Part shown: positions 22,308 through 33,362 of the stretch, piece after piece
How the letters are laid out: every line of letters starts with the position of its first letter
Position numbering within the stretch: position 1 is the first letter of the stretch
From: Sorghum bicolor
Taxonomy: Eukaryota; Streptophyta; Magnoliopsida; Poales; Poaceae
DNA length: 64,000 nt
Direction of reading: 5' to 3'
Assembly (NCBI RefSeq): GCF_000003195.3
Contig: NC_012870.2
Span: 32,268,562 to 32,332,561 of the forward strand
Translations under genes and position numbers: made by a program
Notes under the pieces: model-generated
Seen by the model: only the letters and a program-made list of their open reading frames with translations
What the model was told of the DNA's origin: nothing
Database searches by the model: none

Positions 22308-22865
22308 AAGCTCTAGACTTATGTTCCTGCTTACGTTTTATACCAAGACTTTGTAAACGAATGAATAAATAAAGTCCTTCCCTCGAAGCAATTCTTTTTT
22401 GTGCCGAGAAGACTCATAAGTCACGATCTCGACGTTAAAAGGGGGCGCCGACTATGACCCATCATAGTCAGCACCCCCTCGGGGGCTACCAGGGGGACGA
22501 CCCCCCCCCCCCCCCGAGTATCGAAAAAACCAAGTTTTCTTTTCTTACGTAGTAAACCTTGCACGGTTCAAGTAGCTAAGGCGCCTCGAGCCCCTCAAAG
22601 GCCGAGGGACAATGAGCTGGAGAACTCCTACGCCCCCGGGCTACAGAAACTCTACTCACTTCCCCACCATTGAAGTGATCGAGGTGGTCTTTTACGAAAA
22701 ATCGAGCAAGGGATACAAACGTAGGCGCAAAGAGAAACGAAAGCATCAAGCGGAAAGACAAAATAAGCATTTAACAATTACGAAAGTGATACAACATCAG
22801 TTACCCACAGAATTAACAAAGTATCATACAAGGGGCCTCAGGAGCCCTGAGCAGGCTCGCAGGCC
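22308..22865. other. Convergent spacer between pol and the antisense gene of B
   Basis: This 558-base spacer lies between two convergent genes; A has 588 and E has 552. It holds AATAAATAAA near 22365, a hairpin (22442-22477, 16-bp imperfect stem) directly abutting CTCGGGGGCTAC (22478-22489), and a run of 17 C. No gene is seen. Confidence 0.7.
22442..22489 (+). promoter_or_regulatory. Hairpin plus CTCGGGGGCTAC module, pol-side copy in B
   Basis: The central stem GACTATGA/TCATAGTC with a four-base loop is extended by a GGGGCGCC/AGCACCCC arm. It is followed without a gap by the same 12-mer that forms the polypurine tract at 28153-28164. It may be a second plus-strand primer or an RNA structure. 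Confidence 0.6.
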
Positions 22866-24949
22866 TCAGTCCGCGGCACGATCCTCACCGCCCTCGCCTC
22901 CGCCCGAGCTAGCCTGAGGAGGGAGCACCTCAGGCTCGAAAAGCTTAGCCAACCTTTCCCCAGGAGCCTCCGCGTCGTCGATCAAGGCATGGAGCTTCTC
23001 CTCGTTCTCCGCGTCGGTCTTGGAGATGTCGGTGACGAAGCCATGGGACACCACCTCCATATCGTAGGAGAAGCCCGAGCAGACAACCGCCATCGCCCGC
23101 TTCACCCCGATGTGGAGGGCGTCCCGCATTTGATCTCGCAGCGTCGCGCCTATGTAGCACAACTGGTCGACCAGGGCGTCGCCTCGAGCACCGTCCCTCG
23201 ACTCATCCATAGGCTCGACCTCCCAAGAGGTCGAGAGATCACTTATCGCCGTCCGCACTCGACGGTTCAAAGCAACCTCCGCTTCGAGCTGAGCCTTGGC
23301 GTTGCGAGCCTCGGCTTGGGCGGCCAGGAGTTCGTCCTTGAGCCCTGTAAAGGGCAATACAAGGCACTTTAGCAAAAACCAAACACGCCTTGAAGAAGAA
23401 ATCTAGCGACGGGAACATACCACAAACGCTCTCCTCCAGGGCCGTGTTCTCGCCGACCAGTCTTGTGTTGGCACGCTCGATCTCCCTGTTGGAGCGCGCC
23501 AGCTCAGTATTGGCAACGCGGAGATCTTTGATCACCTTGCCGGCCTGAGCAATGGCACCACTCTTCTCCAGCAATTCCCCCTTCAGACGCTCGACGTCGT
23601 CGTAGAGACTGCGGGATCGAGCCCGCTCCACCTCGAGGTCTTCGAGGGCCTTCTTCTTTACGTCCTCGGCGGCGCCCTTGGCGACCTCACTGTCCACATA
23701 CGCCACCTTCATCTTTCAGAAAGACTCTCGGAGAGAGTCCAGGTCGGATTTAAGGAGGCCCTTCTCCTTATCCAAATCCGTGATAACGTTCTTAAAGGAC
23801 AGGGCCTCCTCCCTGGCCTTAGATGCGACCTCCTCGACCGTAAGGGCGCGCTCCCGCAACAGCATTGTCTCCTCCTCTGCCTTCTTCGAGGCCTCTCGAG
23901 CCTCGGCCAGAGCAGCCTCCCTCACCTTTTTCTCCTCCTCGAGCGCTATGAGTTCTTTATAAGCTTTCAGGAGCTTTTCCTGCGACTCGAGGAGCTGGTC
24001 TTTGAGGAGGGGGAGCTGCTCCCAACCGCCCCTCGTGGCGTGTATGAAACTGGACTTGATGCGGGAAGTCTCTTTCATATCCTGCGAATCAAGGGTCGGG
24101 TGGATTAGAATACAAAAACCAGAAAGCACCATGAAGATTGAAGTTCGAGAAACACTTACGAAATAAGCCGGGCCGAGCCCATTGTTGATAACGTCCGAGA
24201 GGAGCCCCACCACATGCTTCATCCAAAGGCGGAGCTCCTCGACGTGTTCCCACTTGTCCGCCTCCTTCCGATCGTCGAGGAAGATGTCGGGCTCAGACGG
24301 GTCGTGGGAGGCCCGGATACGGATGCGATCGGGGCACCAGTGCTCCATCTCCCGGTCAGCCCGCGCCTTAACGCCGCGGATAACGCCCTCAACGGTCTCG
24401 AGAGAAACCCCATGGTGCAGGAACAGGTCGACGAGGCATGGGAACCGTCCGTCGTCGTCCACCGTCTTCCAGGTTCCGTCCTTGGTCCCCGACGTCCCAA
24501 TTTCATCCTCCTCGGAAGGAAAGCGGTCCTCCCACGCCCGACGCTCCCGGAGGAACCCTGGTGCGATCCCATCCATGCCGTAGATTGTCCTCTTGATCTC
24601 GGACTCGGGGTCGGGGGGGGTGCGCTTCAGGCAGGCGAGCGCCACCACTCCATCCGCTCGTCCCGGCTCTGCCCGGATCGCGGCAGGTGCCCCCGGGAGG
24701 AGCCACGCCGGGGTTGGGGGGCCGTACACCGGCAGATCCTCCTCCTGCTCGCCGAGCTCTTGCGGTTCCGGTGGCACTGGCTAGGCCGAACCTTGGGGCG
24801 GAGGCTCGAACAGTCCCTCCTCTTGGCCCCCCTGTTGCTGCTGCTGTTGCTGCTGCGGTTGTTGCTGCTGCTGCTGCTGCGGTTGCTGCTGCGGTTGTTG
24901 CTGTTGCTGCTGCTGCGGTGGTTGCTGTTGCTGCTGCTGTTGTTGCTGT

Positions 24950-24984
<35 letters not shown>

Positions 24985-27239
24985 TGCCTCGTGCTCCTGT
25001 GGCTGCCGCGCCGCCTCGCGCTCCCGCTGTTCATCCTCCTCCCTCTTCTTTTTCTGCTCCTCGAGGGTGCGGAGGCCGGCGGGCTAGGGAGTTGGTCCCG
25101 CGACATGAGGGGTCGACGTTTCCTCCTCCATGGGGCGGGCACCCCCAGACGCTCTGTCACCATCAGACGTGTCGCTGATGGTGATGGGTTCCCCCTCGAC
25201 CCCCAATAAAGGGGGCTCGGGGGCTCCCTCTGACGTTTGCGTCTGGGGCGCCTCACCACCAGTCGACGGCGACGGGTTAGGCACAGGACGAGCCGGGGCC
25301 CTCTCGACGCCGGCTGGAGGTTGAGAGTCGGAGGAGCCTACAAAGCGAAAGGTAAGGGCCAGACGATACAGTAACCAACACGACGGCCTCACAAGACCCA
25401 GAAGTAAATTACGGACCTGTTTCCTTGGAGGCGGCTCCCGTTTTGAGCCTCTTTGCCATAGATGGCTGGGCCTGCTCGAGGGTCCGCTTCAGCCTGAGAA
25501 AAGATCGCTATATGAGAAAAGATCGGCAGAGGAACAGTAAGACAGAAGCCACAACATCGAAAGGGCTTACCCCACAGGGAGAACAGCTCGCCTCCCGCCG
25601 CCCCGACTAGCGGGCCTCGAGCCACCCCGCGTCAGGGCTCCAGGTCCCTCGAGGGCAGGCGCCGCCCCAGGCGCGTCGGTTCCCGCCTGACGGGCACCGG
25701 GACTAGCGCTCCTGCGGCCGGCCCCTCCTTTCTCGGCGGCCGCAGCGCGACCACAAGTCAGTGGCCCCTTCGCCTGGGGCCTAGCCTGACCGCTCTCTCT
25801 GGGCGCTGGGGGAGGGCGCGGTGCGTCTTGGCCCGTCTTGGGTGCAGGAGGTGTGTCGGCCCGAGGGCGATGAGATCCGCTCGGACCCTGCCTCGACGTC
25901 TCCGTCCGGGGGGCGTCGACGTCGCCTCGAGACGGGCCCTCGAGGATCTGGTCGAGACATGACGCCATCCACTCGGAATCATCACTGTCGTCGTCGTCGT
26001 CATCATCATGATTGGGGGATTCTTCCTCAGGCTCCCCCCTCTGCCTGGATTTGGCCCGACGCGCCTCTAACGCTTGACGGTCGAGGTTCCTCTTCTTCTC
26101 CCCCTTCTTGGCAGAGTCCTTGGCGGACTTTAGCTTTTCGGCAGATTGGCGCCGTTTATCACGGTCGGCCTCGTCCTCCTTTACCGGAGGCCTCGAGGAC
26201 CGGACGTCGATCCGTCCCTGTCAAAATAAAGGCAGACTTAGAAAAGAAAGGGAGAGGGGAAGAAAAGGAACCCGGAATCGAGGTTGCACGCAAGAAGAAA
26301 ACATACCAGATCTATCGAGCCGGCGTCTGGCCTCATGGGGAAGCCGTTAACATGCTCCGGCTGAAAATCGCCGGCAATTGCAGCCCTGACTCGGGTCGCG
26401 ACTTCGTCATCCGCCGGAGCTTCGTTTGACATTCGGCACCCCTCGAGGTCCCGAGATGAAACACCGGGGCCCATCTCGTCCATCCTCAACGGCCGAGACA
26501 TCAAAGGGAGAACTCTCCGATGATGAATGGCCGAGAGAACGAGGGCGGCGGTCAAGCCCTCCGAACGCAGCTTCTTCATGACGTCGTGGAGGGGGTCGAG
26601 TCGAGATTGGTGAACTTGGACGACGCCGTACATCCAATTCTCCGGTCGCTCCGTGATCAAGCGCCCGGTATAGGCGGGCAGCAGGTCGTCCTCGTTCCTC
26701 AGGTAGAACCATTGGGAGTCCCAACCGGCGTGGTTGGTCGACAGTCCCACCGGGATGTACTCGCGCGGCCTCTCCGACTTCCCAGTCTTCAGCACGAGAT
26801 TGAGGCAACTCGCCCGCACCGGTTTCCTCACGCCGGTGGTCCCAGTGGGGGCGTTGAAGAGCTCGCCCCTGTAGAGATGGAGCCACAGCTCCCAGTGCGG
26901 CATCATCCCCAAGTAGCCCTCACACACGGCGGCAAAGACCGCCGCGACGGTGAAGGCGTTCGGGGAGAAGTGCTGGAGCTCCACCCCGTAGTGGAAGCAG
27001 AGGGCCCGCATGAAGCGACTCGGGGGAGCACCCAGGCCGTGGCGGTGGAACTTGGCAAACGACACCACGTAACCCGCAGGCGGCTGGGGCTCCCTGTGAC
27101 TCGCCGGCGGCGCGATCCACTCCGGCGACGATAGTGAGGTGCGGCGGCGCAGCAATCCCTCTTTCTCAAGATCTAGCAGCCGGCGCTCCGTCATCGACGA
27201 CGGGCGCCAGTCGTCGGCGGCAATGAGTCTTACAGGCAT
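22866..27239 (-). pseudogene. Spliced antisense gene of element B (six exons, three stops)
   Basis: It is transcribed opposite to gag-pol. Exons are inferred from GT-AG junctions and protein match to E: 27239-26307, 26217-25571, 25493-25417, 25337-24160, 24081-23421, 23344-22866; introns are 76-89 bases. Five exons have exactly the lengths seen in E (933, 647, 77, 661, 479). Exon 4 is 81 bases longer, in large part through a glutamine tract. The total is 1,325 codons in register. Exon 1 resembles the plant 'putative gypsy type transposon' family (Pfam Transposase_28, from memory). Exon 2 has a basic stretch followed by an acidic one. Exons 5-6 are predicted coiled coil. Stops at 25084-25086, 24781-24783 and 23716-23718 make it a pseudogene. 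The function is unknown. Confidence 0.8.
24831..24990 (-). repeat. CAG/CAA trinucleotide tract (polyglutamine) in exon 4 of the B antisense gene
   Basis: On plus it reads as interrupted CTG/TTG repeats, encoding a long glutamine run on the minus strand. The E copy has only short glutamine runs here, and B exon 4 is longer by exactly 27 codons. Leucine-rich or alanine-rich frames on the other strand are shadows. Confidence 0.9.
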
Positions 27240-27378
27240 CTCGGACGGAAGGCGGCGAATCCGCTACTGCACGAGGAGGCCTGTGCGCGAAAAACGGTGA
27301 GAGAGCTAGGACGGCAAGGAGGCTAGAGCAAGAGCAAAGATGGGAGGCGGAAGAGAGAACGACGGCGGTGCCACGGAG

Positions 27379-27386
27379 TATTTATA
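27379..27386 (-). promoter_or_regulatory. TATA box of the B antisense gene
   Basis: TATAAATA on the minus strand, 140 bases before the ATG at 27239. Equivalent boxes lie 133 bases (E) and 126 bases (A) before the matching ATG. Confidence 0.65.
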
Positions 27387-28164
27387 AGCCAAAAATCGCC
27401 AATGGACAGATCCGAGAAATGAGGTAACGTCCCCCCATTTAATACGCCACCTAACAGTCTTTCCCCTTTCACAGGCCGGGCGTTCCGAATTCCACGCCGT
27501 AACGTCACCCGCCTAAAAAGACGCGCCCAACGGGCAGAAAGGCGAACCGTCACGACCACTTCCTTCCCTTGTAAGCCAAGGAGCGTACCCACAATAGTCT
27601 CGAGAGGTCGATGGCTGGCCCGTCGAAAGGGTTCGACAGCCGATCTCGAGCACCAAGAGTCAGGGGTCCCCAGCGAGTGGTCGAAAATCGAGGCCTGCCT
27701 CGAAAACTCGCTGGCGATGTCCAAGGCAGGGTCGAGACAGTCGAGAGGAATCCCCCCGACGGGAGGCATCGAGCCGCTGGACTCTATCGAATGAGACCGG
27801 TATCCCCGACCACGTCGACCCAGCTTTATGAGAACGCCTCCGGGCTACAGCTGACCCCCTCGAAAGGGGCACAGGTTCTCACTTGGACTACCCACTAGGA
27901 ACTCGATCTGGAGTGGAAGACGCTCGCTCTATCGAGAGTACGTCGAAACCTCCACGCAAGGCAAAGCCGATCAGAACCTTCCACCACTGGTGTCGACAGT
28001 GTCTTTGCAAATTAGGCAAAACAACCCTCGAAGGAGTTAAATACTCCCTCGAGGGCTCGGGGGCTACCCCCGCGGGGTCGCTCGCGCGCCCCCACGGAAC
28101 CTCGACCGAAAAGACAAAAGTCTCCACTCGAGCGCCAGCGCTCGAATGGAGACTCGGGGGCTAC
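27387..28164 (+). other. 3' non-coding region of B with two hairpin-polypurine modules
   Basis: There is no gene. On the minus strand this is the upstream region of the antisense gene. On plus it contains hairpin 28025-28055 abutting CTCGGGGGCTAC (28056-28067), and hairpin 28121-28152 (15-bp stem, one mismatch) abutting the same 12-mer (28153-28164), which abuts the 3' LTR and is the polypurine tract. Confidence 0.75.
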
Positions 28165-29197
28165 TGTCGAGGGTATCAACAAGGGGTACCCTCACCAACG
28201 CGTATAACGAAACCATCCGTACATAAAACTAGCGCCTCGATTCGACGCTCCGTCCGCACGTACGCACGACCATCGACGTCCGTAACCTCGAAGACGGAAA
28301 TAGCGTCGAGCGAATCAATCAGGCGTCGAGCTCTGGTCAACGTCGAATACGGAACAGGCTCCCGCGAATCGGGAGGCGTCGAGCGCAAGGACGCCGCCGC
28401 CGCCTAACGCACGCACGCGGGCCGGGGCATTAAATGTGCCTGGTGCCTCCCCACCTAACACATGGGTCACGGGGGGCGTGATAGGGAACAGGCACCTGTC
28501 CCATCGATCTTTTTGCAGCCTTCCCCCCCAAACGGCCCAAGGCGTGTCAGGAAGTGGGAAACAGAGATGGAGTGTCTAATCAAGACCCCCTCGAGATGGC
28601 CAAAGTCAGCGCTTCAACATCAGGACGTCGTACGGCGTCCGACCCTCGACCAGATAGAGACCCATCCAGGAGACAAGTCAGGCGTCGACTGACCACATCC
28701 CAACTGCTCCGCCGAATTTGCCGTCGGGTCGTACGAGCGTACATCAGGCAAACCAATCCAGGACGGCGTGCAGAATGGAATGCAAGGGCACGCGTAATCA
28801 TCACCAGGCTATTAGGACGGGACGACTCGAGGCCATGCCGGTACGGAAGCCTCGTGTAGGTCAGCGCTCCATACTGCTATCGACTCCTATTCTGACGCCT
28901 ATACATGTACCCTGGGTCTCTCCTTGGGACTATAAAAGGAGGGACTCAGGAATAGAACGGCAGGAGATACCACGCTCACACATAGTAGAGCTCCACACTT
29001 CATACCATGCTTGTATTCACCCCTGTACAAGCACCTAGGTGCAAGATAATACAAACTCTCTCCCCCCGCTGGACGTAGGGCCTTCTCTTGCCCGAACCAG
29101 GATAAATCTCTGTGCCTTCTTGCATCACCATCCGGGAAAGGGAGCACGCATACAAATTTACTCGTTGGTGTGACCCCCTGGGGGAAAAACACCGATA
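28165..29197 (+). mobile_element. 3' LTR of element B
   Basis: 1,033 bases, 98% identical to the 5' LTR by eye. The terminal dinucleotide is TA instead of CA (ACCGATA), a single transition. TATAAAAG lies at 28931-28938. Confidence 0.95.
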
Positions 29198-29202
29198 GGC
29201 CG
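29198..29202. repeat. Target-site duplication GGCCG of element B, right copy
   Basis: Exact copy of 14830-14834. Element A resumes here. Confidence 0.95.
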
Positions 29203-29380
29203 TGCCGTCTCGCCCCGGCTGGATGGGACATTTCGCCTGCGAAATTAATGCGCGCGTGCGGCGGGCGCGGGAATCGGAGGGAGTTGGCGCTTCGAATTTT
29301 TCACCTGGTGGGGAGTGGGCGACGGTTGCTCTCTCCCCCGCTCGGCCTTCCTCGCAGGGGCGTGGTCGTGGCTCGCCCAT

Positions 29381-29388
29381 TATAAAAG
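29381..29388 (+). promoter_or_regulatory. TATA box of the A antisense gene
   Basis: TATAAAAG lies 126 bases before the ATG at 29514, with a CT-rich leader between. It is on plus, i.e. opposite to A gag-pol. The left boundary of this promoter is only about 180 bases from the B insertion. Confidence 0.65.
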
Positions 29389-29513
29389 CCGCCGCTGGGG
29401 GCTTGGTTTCTTTCCCCTCGCTCCTGCGCCACAAAGCCCTTGCCTCCTGTCCTTTCTTCTGCCGCCATCTCTCCCACTTCCGCCGCGCAGACACTCTTCT
29501 TCCTCCTAAAGCC

Positions 29514-32500
29514 ATGGCCGGCGTTGAGGCATGGCCGCCCTGCAACGTGACCAAGTCCGCGATGGTGGCGCGCGTGAGGGCCGGGATTCTCCGTCCTCTC
29601 AAGGATGTTGAGTTCTCGGAGTGGATCGTTCCCTCGGCGAACGACAGGGAGCCAAACCCACCACCGGGCTATGTGGTTTGCTTCCTGTCGTTCCTAGACC
29701 GAGGGTTCGGGACTCCGGCCGGTCGCTTGATCAGGGCGATCCTCCATTACTATGAGGTGGAGCTACACAACCTGAATCCCAACTCAGTGATGCAGGCCGC
29801 CGTCTTCGCCACGGTTTGTGAGGGATTCCTAGGGGTTCCAGTCAATTGGAATCTCTGGCTTCACCTCTTCAAGGCAGAGATGTCGGCCCGCTACGTGGGG
29901 AAGGAGAAGTTCCCCCTGCGAGCCGGCGGCTGCACGCTGCAGCTTCGTCAGCAACGGGCAGGGTTGTATATCTGGAGCTCGATGCCTTCGTCAAACCGGG
30001 GGTGGCAGAGCGCATGGTTCTATCTCTGGAATGACGGTGGTTTGCTGCCGAAGTATACCGGGAAGATGGTGACGGAGGTTCCCATGAAGTGGGCGTGGGG
30101 TGCTCCGGCCGAGGAGCAGAAGAGGCTCGCCCCGCTTCTCGCGGGGCTTCAGAAGTTACGAGATGCCGAAGTCACCGCGGCCACGGTGGCAATAGCGTTT
30201 CGTAAGAGGAGCCTGCTTCCGCTGGCGCAGCGCCGGGTGCCCATGTTCGAGATGACCTAGGACGTCCCCTGGGCCGGGACGAGGATGCTGGCCGAGCCGA
30301 TATCGGCATCGGACATTATCGCCCGGGTGGAGAGGACAACACACTCGGACATGAAGAATTCCCGGGTGGTTCCGATGCGCCCTGAAAAGGGTTATATTTC
30401 TCTGGTAAGTGTGGATTTTTTTTGCGCCTTCTTCTCCTTTCCTTTTTGCCTTTTTCTTGACCCCTGACTATTTGCAGAGGATGGGGGTCGTCAAGGATTC
30501 CCCGCCCCCTGTTCCGGAGGACAAGGAGATCCGGGCCAAGAATCGGGCCCAGAACGAGGAGCAAAAGAAGGCCAAGGAGGACAAGAAGGCCAAAGCAGCG
30601 CGGAAAGCGCAGCGGCGGGAGATCTCTGCAAGAATCATCGTGAAGCCAAGAAGGCGGGGGTCGCCCCACCCCCCTCTCCCGAGACTTCGATCTCAAAGAT
30701 AGAGGGCGGGGGCGGCGACGTCGACTGGCTTGATGAGCTGATGGAGGAGGACGACGCAGTCCCTCCTGCCGGGGGAATCGAGGCCCTTGAGGGGTCAAAG
30801 GCCCGAGGTGGGTTGGAGGCCCCCGAGGGGACCTAGGCGCCGGGGGGTGGACAGTCCATCCCCCACATTATCGTGGATGACGACAGCGCCCCTCGTGAGG
30901 ATTCAGCCCCCGTGGGCCCTCAAGAGGGGGCGAAGGCGTCAGGGGCCGAGCCCGAGGAGCCACCTCATCCGGTAGTGCCGGAGAGTCTGGCCGAGCCCTC
31001 CCCATCGTCCGGGACGGGTACCGGTGCCCTAGTGGGGGCATCGTAGGCCGAGACCACCATGGTGCCCCCTGCGCCGTCGGCAGGCGAGGCGGGGGTCTGA
31101 CCGACGGCCCCTAGCGCCGCCGGAGACCCCCAAGGAGCTCCGAGCTCCCATAAGAAGTCTGCTCCCCGAGCGAGGTACATATAGGATTTCTGATCCTTCT
31201 GCTAATTTTTTGTTTTTCTCTTTCTTCTAACCTAGTGTTTTTCCCCCAGCCGTAAGCAAAAGGCGCCTTCGGTGGCGCTGGCCCCCTGAAGGCTGTGAAG
31301 AGGGGGGCTCAGTCGACTCCCGGGTCGGCTAGGCCCGTGTCGCCGCCGCCTCCGGGCTACGAGGAGGGAGGGCGCCACCAGGGGCAAGACACGGGGGCGC
31401 CGAAGCCCCAAGGACTGGAGGAGACGGCCCTTGCCCCTGGGGCTGCGCCTCCTTCGGGAGATGCTGATCTGGGGGGTGCGGTCTGACCTGCGCATACCGA
31501 GGAAGGCCGAGCCATCGTGGCGTCCAGCGCGGCGCCTGAGGCCCCCGCGATGGGAAGGGAGGAAGATGCCGGATGGGGCAAGAGCCCCGTAATCTAGCCC
31601 AACCTCGGCGATGCCGAGGGGGGAGCCAGATTCGTTCTGGATGACCCGTCAGAGAATTACCTCTGGCAGGGTCTGGACGCGTGTGGGCGCGCCGGTGTCG
31701 AGGCCCTCAACCGAGCTTCTCAGCTCGTGGCCCGTGATATGTTCAATCTGGCTCAGGTAAGATTTTTACCCGTGTTGTGAAGTAGTTTTGTCCTTACTTT
31801 GCGATACTAACTCCCTGTGTGACTTCCGATCTTGTAGGCGCTCAAGGCCACCTCCCTGGAGAAGTCAGTATTTCTTCGTCGGGAAAGGGACGCTTGGGCG
31901 TCCTTTGAGAACGAGAGGGCCGCCAGGGAGGCGGCTGAGGGGGAGCTCGTGAAGGAGTGCGAGATTTTTGCCGAGCTTCGGCAGAAGTGCTCGGCACTGG
32001 CTTCCGAGGCTCGGGAGGCCCGGGACAAGGTCGCCCCCCTAGAGGAGAGGATTGGGGTCCTTTCCCAGGAAACCGAGGTGCGGAAGGCAGCGGCTGAGGG
32101 GTACAAGGGTGAGGTTGCTTGGCTTGAAGCTTTGCTCGCCGAAAAAGACCTTGCCCTGAACCAAGCTCAGACTGACCTAGCCGGGGCTCTGAGCTAGGTG
32201 GCCCGCTGGCATCAGAGCTCAGCGGAGCACGACAAGCGTGCCGAGGGTAAGACTTGCGCCCTTTATCTTGGACTCCTTTATACTTTTGAGTTAGCTTTTC
32301 CTGACTTTTTGTTTCTTACTCTGTTTTTCGACAGAGCTAGAGAGGAAGGTGGTCGAGGCAACCTCTACTACCGAGGCCCTACAGAAGACCCTTGACGCCG
32401 AGGCTTCGGACCGTTCAGCTCTTGAGGCTATGGTCACCTCGGCGTGTGAGGGGCTTGGGGTGTCGGCATCGGGATCGTCGCTGCGGAGCCGGGTCGAGGC

Positions 32501-32774
32501 CCTTTACTCCCGGGCCGGGGAGAGGATGAGGGAAGCACTCCATGTCGGGGTGAAGAAAGCCCTGGCGGTGGTGAGCTCTCACTATGCCGGCATTGACTTG
32601 CCGGCAGTCTGTGAGGGCTACGCTCTCCCGGATGACGAGACTGAGGCCCAGGAGGAAGTGCAGAGGCTTGAGGACGCCGCGACTATCCCTGGAGACGCCT
32701 TGGCCGCCTTCTTCGATGATGAGGTGGAGCTTCCTTCCCTTGGGGCTCAAGGACCTGGGCGGACAGAGCAGTAG
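29514..32774 (+). pseudogene. Spliced antisense gene of element A (decayed)
   Basis: This is the A counterpart of the antisense gene. The ATG at 29514 is chosen by alignment to B and E. Likely exons are 29514-30404 (297 codons), 30478-31174, 31250-31756, 31838-32246 and 32335-32774, bounded by GT-AG introns of 73-88 bases. Exon 1 shows the motif set seen in B and E (EWIVPSANDREPNPPPGYVV, HLNPNS-like, VCEGFLG). The C-terminal exon keeps ALHVGVKKALAVV. It is broken by TAG at 30258-30260, a probable frameshift near 30630, stops near 30836, 31045 and 31098, and TAG at 32195-32197. It belongs to a different family branch from B and E, yet the promoter position, intron size and C-terminal motif agree. 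Confidence 0.7.
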
Positions 32775-33362
32775 GACTCTTAGTTTTCTTTTTTCTTTTT
32801 GTGGTTGTTGAGGCCAGTAGGCCTTGTATTATACAATGTTAATGTTGAATGTAGATATTTGCGTAATTGCTCTTTTTAAGCTTTTTTCCTAAATGTCTTC
32901 ATTTCTTTTTCCTCATGCCGATCCGACCTCGGCAGCGCGAGGTCGGGTAAGCTACTTGCGATAGCCAGAGACCCCGAGCCTAAGTTCTTTTCCTTTCTCC
33001 TTAGTAGTTTTTAGAAGTCCGGATCCGTCCCCCGAGTCTAAGGTGAGTAGGAGCGTTCTTTGCTCGTGAGCGCTGACCTTTCCTAGAGCTCGTGCCTTAA
33101 GATTCATGGGGCGAGTTTCCGATTTCTTAAATCTTTTTTTAGGAGAAAGGAGGAAGACCTTGGGTCGGAGTTCTTTTAACTCGTACGAAAAAAGGAAAAA
33201 GATTTAGAGTTGACACGGGGGGTTCCCCCCCATGCAGCCCCCCAGGGAGGCTCGGACTTTGCTGGGCAGATCCGAGGCTCCCTGATAAAAAAGGGCCATA
33301 TAACTTAAACTTTCATTTATTCCTCCAAGGTGATGAACAAACGAAAAAATTTTTACAAAGTT
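32775..33362. other. Convergent spacer between antisense gene and pol of A
   Basis: The 588-base spacer contains no gene. A hairpin (33245-33282, 12-bp stem with one mismatch on each arm) abuts GCAGCCCCCCAG (33234-33245), the A version of the G-rich module read on the minus strand. Confidence 0.6.

Larger units (their letters stand above)
14835..29197 (+). mobile_element. Element B, Tat-lineage Ty3/gypsy retrotransposon with antisense gene
   Basis: This is a 14.4-kb element with LTRs 14835-15868 and 28165-29197, primer site 15871-15888, gag-pro 15927-19079, pol 19080-22307, antisense gene 27239-22866 and polypurine tract 28153-28164. The LTRs differ at about 18 positions in 1,034 (1.7% by eye), so it is the youngest layer of the nest. 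All reading frames keep their register but carry stops: three in gag-pro, one in pol and three in the antisense gene. It now looks non-autonomous. Confidence 0.95.

Noticed and set aside
22501..22517. Run of C as an additional polypurine tract
   Set aside because: A homopolymer next to a real module; no equivalent run in E or A.
24214..25209. Long plus-strand frame with runs of leucine (and an alanine-rich frame at 24687-25178)
   Set aside because: These are shadows of the CAG/CAA glutamine tract and exon 4 of the antisense gene on the minus strand; triplet repeats open all frames.
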